A program made the position numbers and the translations under genes. 64,000 nt of DNA from an uncultured Porphyromonadaceae bacterium (GTDB lineage Bacteria; Bacteroidota; Bacteroidia; Bacteroidales; Muribaculaceae): contig UQGP01000001.1 in the NCBI GenBank assembly GCA_900540625.1, positions 1-64,000 on the forward strand, written 5' to 3'. How positions within the stretch are numbered: the stretch's first letter is position 1; each line of letters opens with the position of its first letter. The notes under the pieces are model-generated. The model saw only the letters and a list, made by a program, of their open reading frames with translations. It was not told where the DNA came from and made no database searches. Positions 19,352-28,384 of this stretch are shown here, piece after piece.

Positions 19352-19996
19352 ATGGGAAAAAGTATATTTGTAAGCGGCATCGACACCGATGCGGGCAAAA
19401 CATACGCCACTGCATGGCTGCTGCGCCAATATGCCTCGAAAGGCATACGTGCCATCAGCCAAAAATTCATCCAAACAGGCAATATCGGCCACAGCGAGGA
19501 TATAGATGCTCACCGCCGTCTCAGCGGCACCGGGATGCTACCCGAAGATTCCGAAGGACTTACCGCCCCGGTAATATATTCCTTCCCGGCATCGGCGCAA
19601 CTGGCAGCGCGCCTCGACGGAGACCGTCCCATCCCGTTGGAACGCATCGATGAAGCGCGAGCCCAACTCGAACGCCGCTATGACATCGTACTCGTCGAAG
19701 GTGCCGGAGGGCTGATGGTGCCCATCACCGACGACTTCATGGCCATAGACTATGCGGTGACGCGTCACCTGCCCGTAGCCTTGGTTACCAATAGCCGACT
19801 GGGGTCTATCAATCATACGGTATTGTCACTCGAAGCCATAGCCTCGCGCGGTCTGCAACTGCACTGTGTGCTCTACAACACCTTCTTGGACTCTACCGAC
19901 CGCCTTATTGCCGAGGATACACGCGCTTTCATCGAACGGTATGTCGCACGCCACTTCCCCGGCACTCCGATATACGACGTCCCCACCCTTCAATGA
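19352..19996 (+). CDS. bioD: Dethiobiotin synthetase
   Basis: A 214-residue ATP-dependent enzyme that closes the ureido ring of dethiobiotin from diaminopelargonic acid and CO2. The P-loop is GIDTDAGKTYA near the N-terminus, and VEGAGGLMVP is the typical second motif. Length fits the family. It stands apart from bioG-bioC in this window. A likely -7 box TATTTTTG lies at 19241-19248, about 100 bp upstream. Confidence 0.93.
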   Translation: MGKSIFVSGIDTDAGKTYATAWLLRQYASKGIRAISQKFIQTGNIGHSEDIDAHRRLSGTGMLPEDSEGLTAPVIYSFPASAQLAARLDGDRPIPLERIDEARAQLERRYDIVLVEGAGGLMVPITDDFMAIDYAVTRHLPVALVTNSRLGSINHTVLSLEAIASRGLQLHCVLYNTFLDSTDRLIAEDTRAFIERYVARHFPGTPIYDVPTLQ

Positions 19997-20037
19997 TCCG
20001 CCCGTAGCGGACGTCATCAGCCATCCACGGTCTACAA

Positions 20038-20143
20038 GCTTGAGTAAGCTCACCTCCGGTTTGAGTAAACCCACCTACAGGTTTGAGTAAGCACACCTCC
20101 GGTTTGAGTAAACTCACCTCAGGCTTGAGTAAGCTTACCTCAG
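20038..20143. repeat. Five tandem 21-bp units with covarying mini-hairpins
   Basis: Units start at 20038, 20059, 20081, 20102 and 20123, with one extra G after the second. Each reads approximately GYTTGAGTAARCNCACCTC. In each unit four-base arms flank a GAGT loop: GCTT/AAGC in units 1 and 5, GTTT/AAAC in units 2 and 4, and GTTT/AAGC (G-U pair) in unit 3. The array lies between convergent bioD and ompH. On the minus strand it could be read as a heptapeptide repeat, but no convincing gene encloses it. Confidence 0.8.
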
Positions 20144-20226
20144 ACACGCTGAATGAAACTCTACCCACTACCGGATTCGCCGCAATCGTATTCTTTCGAA
20201 CAATCGAATTACGCGGAAGAACTATA

Positions 20227-20272
20227 AAACAGTAGAGCGCAGACGCCATTTGACGCCTACGCTCTGCTGTTT
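20227..20272 (-). terminator. Large hairpin downstream of the ompH-bamA operon
   Basis: Arms AAACAGTAGAGCG (20227-20239) and CGCTCTGCTGTTT (20260-20272) pair along 13 positions with one G-T. The loop is also partly self-complementary. It lies 20 bp after the stop of the last ompH gene on the minus strand, and its flanking A/T bases provide a weak U-tract. It is probably an intrinsic terminator, possibly bidirectional. Confidence 0.6.
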
Positions 20273-20291
20273 AATCTACTGATTAGAGATA

Positions 20292-20789
20292 TTATTTCAC
20301 GCCAAGTTTGGCTTTGACATCGGCGGTGATATCCTTGACATCGGCGCCGACGTATACGGGCAGTTCCTGTTGGAAAATGAAGGTATATCCACCTTCCTGG
20401 CCTACAGCCTTGATGGCTTCGTGAATCTTTGTTTCGATGGGAGCCAGAAGGGTCTGCTGCTGTTTCTGCAGGTCCTGCTGAGCGGTCTGACGGAACTGCT
20501 GCATCTTCTGGTCAAGTTCCTGAAGTTCTTTTTCGCGACGTTCCTTGATGGCTGCGGGGGTGTCGGCAGCCAGTTGCTGATACTCGCCGAACTGTTTGTT
20601 GAATTCGTCCTGCAGTTTCTTGAATTCGTCTTCGTATTTCTTGCTGGCTTCGCTGAGCTGGTTGTTGGCAGCCGTAGACTCGGGCATAGCGGTGAAGATG
20701 CTGTTAGCGTCCACTACGCCGAACTTCTGAGCGGCGGCGGGAAGGGCAATGGCCACAGCGGCCAAAGCGATTGCGATTTTCTTAATCAT
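20292..20789 (-). CDS. OmpH/Skp family periplasmic chaperone (downstream copy)
   Basis: A 165-residue exported protein: signal peptide MIKKIAIALAAVAIALPAAA before QKFGVVD, then a long charged coiled-coil (residues ~45-125, Q/K/E-rich) and a short C-terminal beta segment (YTFIFQQELPVYVG). This is the Skp/OmpH plan; Skp trimers escort unfolded outer-membrane proteins to BamA. It is the last gene after bamA and a second ompH on the same strand, with a 73-bp gap. Confidence 0.9.
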   Translation of the reverse strand: MIKKIAIALAAVAIALPAAAQKFGVVDANSIFTAMPESTAANNQLSEASKKYEDEFKKLQDEFNKQFGEYQQLAADTPAAIKERREKELQELDQKMQQFRQTAQQDLQKQQQTLLAPIETKIHEAIKAVGQEGGYTFIFQQELPVYVGADVKDITADVKAKLGVK

Positions 20790-20862
20790 GATGGTTTTTG
20801 GTTATAAATATTTATTGTTAATTATCATTGTGATATGTCGCATTTGGTTGTAAATAGCGACA

Positions 20863-21384
20863 TTATTTGGATGTTGCATAACCCATCTTGGCCAGCACAT
20901 CGTTGCTGACATCTATTTGGGGCGAAGCATATATGATGTCCGAAGATGATGCGCGGTCCAATACAGCCTGAAATCCGCGTTCCTGCGCCAGTTTCTTGAC
21001 GGCATTGTATACATCGTCTTGTATAGGTTTGAGGAGGCTCTCACGCTTTTTCTCCATTTCTCCTTGGGGGCCGAAGTATTTGTAGCGCAATTCGGTGACC
21101 TCTTTTTCTTTGGCTACGATCTCTTCCTCACGTTTCTTTACCTGTTCTTCGGTAAGAAACACTTTGTCTGCCAAGTATGTCTGATAGAGGTTTTCAGCCT
21201 CTTTGCTCTTGTTTTCGACTTCTTTTTGCCAGCGTTGAGACAGTTGGTTGAGTTGTTCGTTTGCCATCTCGTAGGAGGGCACATTTTTCAAGATGTACTC
21301 CATATCGATGAGTGCAAACTTCTGCGCAGACGCACCTAAGGTGGCGGCTGCGATTACGAGTAATGTCAGGAGTGTTCGTTTCAT
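20863..21384 (-). CDS. OmpH/Skp family periplasmic chaperone (upstream copy)
   Basis: A 173-residue paralogue of the next gene. It has a signal peptide (MKRTLLTLLVIAAATLGASA, then QKFALIDMEYILKNVPSYE), a long coiled-coil of about residues 45-130 and a C-terminal strand region (GFQAVLDRASSSDIIYASP). Two tandem ompH copies directly behind bamA are usual in Bacteroidetes. Its product probably chaperones outer-membrane proteins across the periplasm. Confidence 0.9.
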   Translation of the reverse strand: MKRTLLTLLVIAAATLGASAQKFALIDMEYILKNVPSYEMANEQLNQLSQRWQKEVENKSKEAENLYQTYLADKVFLTEEQVKKREEEIVAKEKEVTELRYKYFGPQGEMEKKRESLLKPIQDDVYNAVKKLAQERGFQAVLDRASSSDIIYASPQIDVSNDVLAKMGYATSK

Positions 21385-21463
21385 TGTCTTATGAATTGAA
21401 TGCTTGTATATTCTTTAGACGACGCTCATGCTACAAGGTTTAGCGGCACAGCAAAATGTCTTG

Positions 21464-24079
21464 TTAGAATTCTTGTCCGAGGATAAAGTGGAAGTGGCTT
21501 CCGCCGCGCTCGCCGAAGACTTTATCAAAGCCGTAAGCCCAGTCAATACCCATCATACCCACCATAGGCAGGAATATGCGGACACCGACGCCGGCGCTAC
21601 GCTTGAGCGTAAAGGGATTGAAGTCCTTGACCGAAGTCCATGCGTTGCCGGCCTCGGCAAAGGCCAATGCGTAAATTGTGGTGGTCGGCTGAAGCATAAG
21701 CGGGAAGTGAAGTTCGACACCGAAGCGAGTGTATGCGTAACCTTCGCTGCGGTACGGAGTGAATTGACCGTTGTCATATCCTCGCAGGGCGATGGTCTCG
21801 GTAGCGTAGGTGTAGCTGCCGGACATACCGTCACCACCTACATAGAAGGTCTCGAAGGGGGTCTTGAGCCATTTGTTGTAGCTACCCAAAAGGCCGATAT
21901 CGGCACGGGTCATCAAGACGGGAGTCCACGTTCCGTTGGCGTTGGCCAGCGGGGTGTAGGTGCGCGATTTGAAGCGTAACTTCCAGTATTCAATCCAGCG
22001 ATACAATTCTTTCTTGGAGGCTGTGGTATTTTCCTTGGAGAGCTTTTCCCAGTCTTTATGTCCGGAGAACAGCGATGCGGGGGGTGTCAACTGCAAGTTG
22101 AGCGAGAAGGACGAACCGCTACGTGTGTACAGCGGGTTGTCTATGGACGAACGGGCCAATGTCAAGCCGAGGACTATGGCATTTGACGTACCGTTGTTCA
22201 TATAATAAAGGTATTCCCAATTTTTGAGATAGTACCAGTTGTAACCCAATTCGGCTGTGAAAGTGAAGTAGTCGTCAGGCCAGTTAAGGCGTTTACCGAA
22301 GCCGATGTTTACGCCCACCATTTGCAGTACCTTATTGGGGTCGTAAGCGTTCTGATAGTTGTAGTTATAGTCGTAGTATCCACCTGTACCATAGTAGCTG
22401 TAGGCATTTTGCCACTGGCTGTTGTAGTACGAGGAGTTGACACCCGTCTGGCGGCTGTAGTATGCGGACACCTGCAACGAGTTGGGGCGCTTGCCTCCGA
22501 ACCACGGGTCAAGGAACGACAGCGAATATGCCTGGTAGTAGCGGGCATTGGTCTGCGCACTGATCGTAAATGTCTGACCTTCGCCCTGCGGAATAATACC
22601 CTTATAGGTGCTGGGGTGTAACAGGTTCTTAATCGAGAAGTTGGTAAATTTGAGTGAGAGTTTACCGATAATACCGGTCTGACCCCAACCCATGGAGAAC
22701 TCTATCTGGTCATTGGCTTTGGACTCGAGGTTGAGGACTACATCCACGGTACCGTTTTCCTCGTTGGGCTGTATGTCCGGCATCATATTCTCGGGGTTGA
22801 AGTGTCCGGTTTGGGCAATTTCGCGCAACGAGCGCATAAGGTCGGACTTGCTGAAGAGTTCGCCGGGCTTGACGCGCAACTCGCGACGTACCACTTTCTC
22901 GTACAGGCGGTCGTTGCCGTTGATGACGACATTATTAATGCGGGCTTGGGGTCCTTCGATCACACGCATTTCCAGCGAAATGCTGTCGCCTTGAATATCT
23001 TTTTCGATAGGTACAAGCTGGAAGAAGAGATATCCGTTGTCCATATACAGCGAATTGACTGCATCGTCATCGGTACTCAGTCGCTTGTTCATGTACTTCT
23101 GGTTGTACACATCGCCGGGTTGCATACCCAGAACGCTATTGAGCACGGCATTGGGGTACACGGTATTGCCCACCCAATTGATGTCCTTGATGAAGTACTT
23201 CTTGCCTTCGTCTACATTTATATATACATCGACCAGTTTTTCGTTATAAGGCACCACGCTATCGCTTACGATGACGGCGTCACGGTAGCCCTTTTCGTTA
23301 TACTTTTCGATGATGCGGTTGAGGTCATCGCGGTAGTCTTGTTCGACAAACTTCTTTTGGCGGAAGAGGTTGACCAACTTGTTTTTTTCGTTGGTTTTCT
23401 TCATGGCGCGCTGTATCTGATTGGAGGACAGCACGCTGTTGCCGGTGATATATATTTTGTGCACCTTGACCTTGCTGCGCTTGTCCACGGTGATATCCAC
23501 TATCATCTGATCGCGGTTGCTGAGGTCCTCGTGGAGAGATACAGACACCTTGGCATTTCCGAAGCCTTTGTCGGCGAAGTATTTACGTGTAATGCGTTCG
23601 ACGCGGTTGACGATATTCTGCGTGATTTGGTTGCCCTTCATCAGTTGCAGCATCTTCTGGAGGTCTTCGCGTTCGCCTTTTTTCATTCCGATGTAGTTGA
23701 CTTCGGAAATACGGGGCTGTGTACGCAGTTCCAGTTCGAGCCATGCCTTGTCGCCGCAGGTTTTGAGCACCTTGACGCGGGCCTGTGCAAAAAGGCCTTG
23801 TCGCATAAGTCGTTTGATGGCGTTGCTGAGGTCGTTTCCGGGAATTTCGAGTCGGTCACCGGCTTTGATGCCTGCATATCCGAGAATTATAAAGTCGTCA
23901 TACGCCGGTGCTCCGGTGACTTTGATGTCGGCGATTTCGTAGGTGCGCGGCATGGCGCTGAACACCATCGTCGGGTTGTATATGGTGTCAGTACTATTGG
24001 TCGCGGACTGGGCGGCCACCGATGGGCAAGCCATCGCTGAAGCCATTACCAGTAGAATTGTCAGTAGGTTCGTGCGCAT
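21464..24079 (-). CDS. bamA: Outer membrane protein assembly factor BamA
   Basis: An 871-residue Omp85 protein: signal peptide (LLTILLVMASAMACPSVAA), a series of POTRA domains over roughly residues 40-440 (for example ADIKVTGAPAYDDFIILGYAGIKAGD and VHKIYITGNSVLSSNQIQRA), and a 16-stranded barrel ending in the C-terminal aromatic signature FHFILGQEF. It is the core insertase for outer-membrane beta-barrel proteins. A glycine/tyrosine/asparagine-rich loop (about residues 555-590) lies in the barrel. Upstream is uppS and downstream two ompH chaperones, forming an envelope-biogenesis operon. Confidence 0.96.
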   Translation of the reverse strand: MRTNLLTILLVMASAMACPSVAAQSATNSTDTIYNPTMVFSAMPRTYEIADIKVTGAPAYDDFIILGYAGIKAGDRLEIPGNDLSNAIKRLMRQGLFAQARVKVLKTCGDKAWLELELRTQPRISEVNYIGMKKGEREDLQKMLQLMKGNQITQNIVNRVERITRKYFADKGFGNAKVSVSLHEDLSNRDQMIVDITVDKRSKVKVHKIYITGNSVLSSNQIQRAMKKTNEKNKLVNLFRQKKFVEQDYRDDLNRIIEKYNEKGYRDAVIVSDSVVPYNEKLVDVYINVDEGKKYFIKDINWVGNTVYPNAVLNSVLGMQPGDVYNQKYMNKRLSTDDDAVNSLYMDNGYLFFQLVPIEKDIQGDSISLEMRVIEGPQARINNVVINGNDRLYEKVVRRELRVKPGELFSKSDLMRSLREIAQTGHFNPENMMPDIQPNEENGTVDVVLNLESKANDQIEFSMGWGQTGIIGKLSLKFTNFSIKNLLHPSTYKGIIPQGEGQTFTISAQTNARYYQAYSLSFLDPWFGGKRPNSLQVSAYYSRQTGVNSSYYNSQWQNAYSYYGTGGYYDYNYNYQNAYDPNKVLQMVGVNIGFGKRLNWPDDYFTFTAELGYNWYYLKNWEYLYYMNNGTSNAIVLGLTLARSSIDNPLYTRSGSSFSLNLQLTPPASLFSGHKDWEKLSKENTTASKKELYRWIEYWKLRFKSRTYTPLANANGTWTPVLMTRADIGLLGSYNKWLKTPFETFYVGGDGMSGSYTYATETIALRGYDNGQFTPYRSEGYAYTRFGVELHFPLMLQPTTTIYALAFAEAGNAWTSVKDFNPFTLKRSAGVGVRIFLPMVGMMGIDWAYGFDKVFGERGGSHFHFILGQEF

Positions 24080-24115
24080 ATATGTGTGAATGCTGTAAGC
24101 CGTATATGTTTCTTA

Positions 24116-24940
24116 TTATATTGTCTCGGCGTGGACGTCCAGAGCGTCCGCGTCGGTGATATTATCGTGTGTCGTCAATGCATTGCGTGCCTGCTCTCCG
24201 GTGAGACCGAAGCGACGTTCGCGCAGCATATATTTATGTATAATTTCCTCAAACTCAGCCGTCGAGAATGCCGGCCAGTATGTATCGGTCACAAAAATTT
24301 CGGCATAAGCCGCTTGCCATAGCAGGAAATTGCTCAGTCGCATATCGCCTCCGGTGCGTATGACGATGTCCGGGTCGGGATACTGTGCCGTAGCCAGATA
24401 CGAGCTTACGGTTTCCTCGTTGACCGACGGCGCATCCAGTGTTCCGGCAGCAGCGTCTATGGCTATACGTCTTGCGGCCTGAGCTATCTCCCAGCGCGAC
24501 GAATAGCTGATGGCCAAAATGACCGTAAGACCGGTACAGGCCTCGGTATCGGCCATGCACTTGTCCAAACGCTCCATAGCAAATGCCGGGATGCGACCGC
24601 GGTCGCCTATAAGGCGTAAGCGTACGTTGTTGCGTATCATTCCGGGGGTCTCTTGTTCGATGGCCGAAACTATCAAGTGCATGAGCATACCCACTTCCTC
24701 GGGCGGACGATTCCAATTCTCGGTGCTGAAGGTGTACAGCGTCAGGAACTTGATGCCCATATCCGAAGCGGCTTGCGTGATGCGGTGCACCGTGGCAACG
24801 CCCTCGACATGACCCGCCGAGCGGTCCAGCCCTTGTGCCAAAGCCCATCTGCCGTTGCCGTCCATGATGACGGCCACGTGACGGGGCAGTGTATTGGTGA
24901 CTTTAGTGGTCATTGCTGTATCTATTTGATCAATCGACAT
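24116..24940 (-). CDS. uppS: Isoprenyl transferase (undecaprenyl diphosphate synthase)
   Basis: A cis-prenyltransferase of about 274 residues that builds undecaprenyl-PP, the lipid carrier for peptidoglycan and O-antigen. The catalytic start motif HVAVIMDGNGRWA, the motif LTLYTFSTENW and the C-terminal RTGGDMRLSNFLLWQAAY are all present. I use ATG 24940 (MSIDQID), which resembles starts of Bacteroides homologues and overlaps the upstream gene by 11 bp. ATG 24913 is also possible. It precedes bamA by 36 bp. Confidence 0.94.
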   Translation of the reverse strand: MSIDQIDTAMTTKVTNTLPRHVAVIMDGNGRWALAQGLDRSAGHVEGVATVHRITQAASDMGIKFLTLYTFSTENWNRPPEEVGMLMHLIVSAIEQETPGMIRNNVRLRLIGDRGRIPAFAMERLDKCMADTEACTGLTVILAISYSSRWEIAQAARRIAIDAAAGTLDAPSVNEETVSSYLATAQYPDPDIVIRTGGDMRLSNFLLWQAAYAEIFVTDTYWPAFSTAEFEEIIHKYMLRERRFGLTGEQARNALTTHDNITDADALDVHAETI

Positions 24941-25658
24941 AATGGCACGTCTCGCAGCGGCGTCCGAATTCGTAGGTGACACCTATCTGAAACCGCGAAT
25001 ACCAGTCGTTGTTCTTGACAAAGGATGATTTTATGTGATGCAAGTCGCTGAGGTCCTTGCCATCTACGTGGTCGCCGAAAGCCTTGACCATCATAAATGA
25101 GGCGCTCAGATTCCAGCGTTCATTAATCTTATAGCGGACACCGAAGCCCATAGGGAGTGTCGTAGCCCACGCCGTATATCCATCGCTGCGAGCCATACAT
25201 AGGCCTACGCCAAGTGTCAGGTATGGCGTCCATCGCTTCATTTTCTTATAGGTCTCGCCTATGCCGTAGCTGAAGAAATTGAATTCGACATTGCCTTCGA
25301 GGTCATAGACCTGACTCTTGAAGGAATATGTAGCACCTTCGGGCAGCACATTGTCCATACCCGAGGTATCGCCGCTCAAAGTCTGTATGCCCAGACGACC
25401 GCCGAAGTACCAGCGGCTGTCATATTGATAGGCAAACGACCCCGAGGCTGTAAATCCGGGATGTTTGAGTAGATTGGTGGACGCGTCACCCAGGTATCCG
25501 CTCATACCGGCGGCGATGCCGGCGCTGAATTTGTACGGGGTTTCTTGGGCGTATGCCGTGGTCGTAGCCATACATATAGCGACAATGGCCGGACATAATG
25601 CCCGACACCACCGTCCCAAACGGCTTGGCTGTCTGTATTGTCGCGTCCCTTCGGCCAT
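24930..25658 (-). CDS. DUF6089-like outer-membrane beta-barrel protein
   Basis: A 242-residue protein with an N-terminal export signal (ALCPAIVAICMATTTAYA before QETPYKF) and a repeating amphipathic beta-strand pattern with many aromatic/glycine residues, as in small outer-membrane barrels. Position directly ahead of uppS-bamA and patterns such as AAGMSGYLGD and FNFFSYGIGE fit DUF6089. It begins immediately after the DUF6242 stop (25659). Role unknown; probably envelope-related. Confidence 0.7.
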   Translation of the reverse strand: MAEGTRQYRQPSRLGRWCRALCPAIVAICMATTTAYAQETPYKFSAGIAAGMSGYLGDASTNLLKHPGFTASGSFAYQYDSRWYFGGRLGIQTLSGDTSGMDNVLPEGATYSFKSQVYDLEGNVEFNFFSYGIGETYKKMKRWTPYLTLGVGLCMARSDGYTAWATTLPMGFGVRYKINERWNLSASFMMVKAFGDHVDGKDLSDLHHIKSSFVKNNDWYSRFQIGVTYEFGRRCETCHYVD

Positions 25659-27182
25659 TTATTGCAGCGGTTTGAAAGTAAAGCGCATTATTGTGCCACG
25701 CCATACGGTGTTGTACAAGTTGCCGTAGACGTTCTTGCCTCCGAATATATATATGTAGGGGCATTCCCATGTGCTGACGGGTTTGACCGCCATAGGCGAA
25801 GCCTCACGCGACACCATCGGAACAAGCATAGGCGATACTGCCGGAGTGGCTAAGGCTCGCCAATTCAAGGCGGTAGTCGATGCGGCGCTAATGGTCGACG
25901 AATACACAAATCCGCGAGCGTCATAGCGCAGCGGCAAAGTCTTTTTATCTATCTGTTGCAGTTGGTCGGCTTTGTCCCAGTGCATTCCGAAGTCATGCGA
26001 TACAAATACCGTGTCATTGAGCGTTCCGTCGGAGCAACGTCCCATCATAGCCAGCAGCACCGACTGCTTGTCTATGAGCCATGTGGTGGTATCCACGGCC
26101 GTCACGAAATACGGTACGACCACCGGATCCTCGATTCCGTAGTTCAGCGGACGACGGCTAATCTTGGCCCATGACTGTCCGTCATAGCCCCAAGTGTCGG
26201 CGCTGAGTTTTCCATCGGCGCGACGTCCACCGGTAAGCAGCAACAGCGGCTTTGATGACCAATCATAAGCGTAATTGACGGTCTGCGAGGCACCGCGTAC
26301 GGGGAATCCGTCTTCCAGCTGCGTATTGGGACGTCCGTCGGCCGGATAGTACGCGTGGTAGTACTTGCCGCCATCGTGCACACAGCCCATCAAAACTTTG
26401 CCGTAATTGCCGTAGATATTAAGCCAACGCTGTGCAGTAGCGCTCCAGGATGCTCCGTCCGCGCTGGTGTAGAGGTTACCCTCGCCGTCGAGGACATACA
26501 AGGCATCATCGGTGGCACTAAAGCTGCTTATTACGGGTTTGAATGTGAAGTTGGGAGTAATATATTGCCATGTATCGGCAGGATTTACAGCCTTGGCCAA
26601 GCAATATTCCCCTTGGTATTCGGTGAGGCAATAGATGGCCGAAGCGGTAGCGGCGGCATTTCCGTCATTGGGTACAATGTACCGCGAAGGCAGGTTGCCG
26701 ACCTCGGCGCGAGTCCATACCAGCGAGTCGCTTTTGACCGCATGGACATTAATCTTGATGGTGTACGAGCGCTCGAACGTGCCGTCCACCGACACAATAC
26801 GCAGGCGTACCGGGCCATTGCTGAAGTCCACGGTATCACCCGTATGCTTGATGTAATCTATGACCGTATCGGTGGTACCGGGGCGCGGAACGTGCAATTC
26901 GGCCACGGAAGCACCGCCGGTCGTAATCATCGGGCGAAGTTTATTGATCGGCGTGCCGTAAGGCAGCGAGTCTGCATTGTATATCAGCGCATTGGCCAAG
27001 TCTATAGAGAAGTATACCGAATCCAAATTGGGCAAAATTTTGGAATCCTCGTAAAGTTTGAAGTCGGTAACGGTAGCCGAAGAATATGCCGGAGCATCGG
27101 GATTTTCATCGGCCTTGCTGTTGCAGGCGGCGATGCCGACGGCAGCGGCTGCAAGCAGTATGTAGTGCAATGGTTTGTGCAT
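25659..27182 (-). CDS. DUF6242-like exported lipoprotein
   Basis: A 507-residue protein with a lipoprotein signal (HYILLAAAAVGIAAC, lipobox AAC) so the mature Cys anchors it to a membrane, probably the outer one. The N-terminal part (about residues 30-150) is a beta-sandwich-like region with repeated TDFKLYEDSKIL / YTIKINVHA patterns. The remainder has repeated W/G-rich kelch- or propeller-like blades (SADTWGYDGQSWAKISRRPL, HDFGMHWDKADQL). I associate this with DUF6242. It opens an operon with the DUF6089-like gene. Confidence 0.65.
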   Translation of the reverse strand: MHKPLHYILLAAAAVGIAACNSKADENPDAPAYSSATVTDFKLYEDSKILPNLDSVYFSIDLANALIYNADSLPYGTPINKLRPMITTGGASVAELHVPRPGTTDTVIDYIKHTGDTVDFSNGPVRLRIVSVDGTFERSYTIKINVHAVKSDSLVWTRAEVGNLPSRYIVPNDGNAAATASAIYCLTEYQGEYCLAKAVNPADTWQYITPNFTFKPVISSFSATDDALYVLDGEGNLYTSADGASWSATAQRWLNIYGNYGKVLMGCVHDGGKYYHAYYPADGRPNTQLEDGFPVRGASQTVNYAYDWSSKPLLLLTGGRRADGKLSADTWGYDGQSWAKISRRPLNYGIEDPVVVPYFVTAVDTTTWLIDKQSVLLAMMGRCSDGTLNDTVFVSHDFGMHWDKADQLQQIDKKTLPLRYDARGFVYSSTISAASTTALNWRALATPAVSPMLVPMVSREASPMAVKPVSTWECPYIYIFGGKNVYGNLYNTVWRGTIMRFTFKPLQ

Positions 27183-27210
27183 ACGTGGTGTTCTTTTATT
27201 TTCTAACTTG

Positions 27211-27241
27211 CAAAGTTATCATTTTACGCCCACATTCACAA
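27211..27241 (-). promoter_or_regulatory. Promoter for the DUF6242-DUF6089-uppS-bamA-ompH operon
   Basis: On the minus strand TTG (27241-27239), 20-bp spacer and TAACTTTG (27218-27211) match the consensus and lie 29 bp before the DUF6242 start. Tight gene spacing downstream suggests it can drive the whole envelope cluster. Confidence 0.7.
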
Positions 27242-27277
27242 CCTTATGACGGCAAAACAGCACGTCGAGAGCCGTTT

Positions 27278-28291
27278 TTATAGGTTTTTAACGCGCCCGC
27301 GGAAGCGGTTCGCATACCACAGTACCGAGTTTGCTCCATCGTGCTGCACTGCCGTGGGTACGCCCTCGATACGCGGCGCCGATGCACCGCCTTTTTCGGC
27401 CAAAATGACGTCCGTAGCGACCTCGACACGAGCCGCATCCCATATTCCACTTGCGATAAAGGCTGTCAGGACGTGTTCGCCGCCCTCGACCAAGAGCGAG
27501 GTGATGCCTGAGCTATACAGCCGCGTCAACAATTCGCTCACCGAAGCGTCGCGGCACACCTCTACCGGTTCGATTGTACATGATAAGTCGTTTTGGTTCA
27601 GGTGTCCGGAGCGATCCCAAACCAGCGGCTTAGGATTGCGACCTTCCCATAGGCGTACATCCAGACGTGGATGGTCCGAAAGCATTGTGCCACTACCTAC
27701 AAGGATTGCATCGTGCAGTGCGCGTTGACGATGCACCAATACCGATGTCAGCGGCGTGGACAATCGCACCGGGCTTCCGCCCGTCAATCCGATATATCCA
27801 TCGGCACTCTGCGCCCATTTGAGCGTGACATAGGGGCGCCCGTTCTCATGTGCGGTAAAAAAATGCGCATTGAGAGCGCGGCACTCGGATTCGAGCACTC
27901 CGGTACATACTTCAATGCCTGCATCACGCAGCATAGCTATACCCCGCCCTCTAACCTTGGCAAACGGATCGACAGCGCCAACGACTACTCGACGAAAACG
28001 TTTGCGTATCAGCAACTCGGCACACGGGGGCGTTTTGCCGTAATGAGAGCACGGTTCAAGGGTGACGTATATGGTCGAATGTTCCAACAGATGTTCGTCA
28101 CTCGGACGCACCGAAGACACAGCATTGACTTCGGCATGCCAACTGCCGTAACGGCGATGCCAACCCTCGCCTATCACGCGCCCGTCGGGGCTGACAATAA
28201 CGGCGCCGACCATCGGGTTGGGCGAAACGTATCCTTGTCCGAGAGCCGCCAATTCAAGCGCACGGCGCATATATTTTTCGTCTGTAGGCAT
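27278..28291 (-). CDS. ribD: Bifunctional riboflavin biosynthesis deaminase/reductase
   Basis: A 337-residue enzyme with an N-terminal zinc deaminase (WHAEVNAVSSV and EPCSHYGKTPPCAE: H/E/C/C ligands) and a C-terminal reductase with the RibD pattern YVTLKWAQSADGYIGL. It performs two consecutive steps from the GTP-derived pyrimidine to the ribitylamino intermediate of riboflavin. Length is slightly short but complete. No FMN riboswitch is visible in the 90 bp upstream. Confidence 0.93.
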   Translation of the reverse strand: MPTDEKYMRRALELAALGQGYVSPNPMVGAVIVSPDGRVIGEGWHRRYGSWHAEVNAVSSVRPSDEHLLEHSTIYVTLEPCSHYGKTPPCAELLIRKRFRRVVVGAVDPFAKVRGRGIAMLRDAGIEVCTGVLESECRALNAHFFTAHENGRPYVTLKWAQSADGYIGLTGGSPVRLSTPLTSVLVHRQRALHDAILVGSGTMLSDHPRLDVRLWEGRNPKPLVWDRSGHLNQNDLSCTIEPVEVCRDASVSELLTRLYSSGITSLLVEGGEHVLTAFIASGIWDAARVEVATDVILAEKGGASAPRIEGVPTAVQHDGANSVLWYANRFRGRVKNL

Positions 28292-28384
28292 GGAATTTTT
28301 CTGAATATCGAATGTATTATACGGTTTTACGCACTTTTGCAGGGCCGGCCGGAATGTATATCTACTTCACAAACAACATATTCA

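Noticed and set aside
19996..20249. Minus-strand frame through the 21-bp tandem array (heptapeptide repeats)
   Set aside because: The frame has no sensible start region, crosses the bioD end and the covariation supports structure rather than coding.
22802..24040. Long plus-strand open frame (412 codons) opposite bamA
   Set aside because: Antisense shadow of bamA; BamA motifs and codon use are convincing on the minus strand and this frame shows no domain.
28292..28384. FMN riboswitch upstream of ribD
   Set aside because: The 90-bp interval is too short and shows none of the conserved RFN elements.
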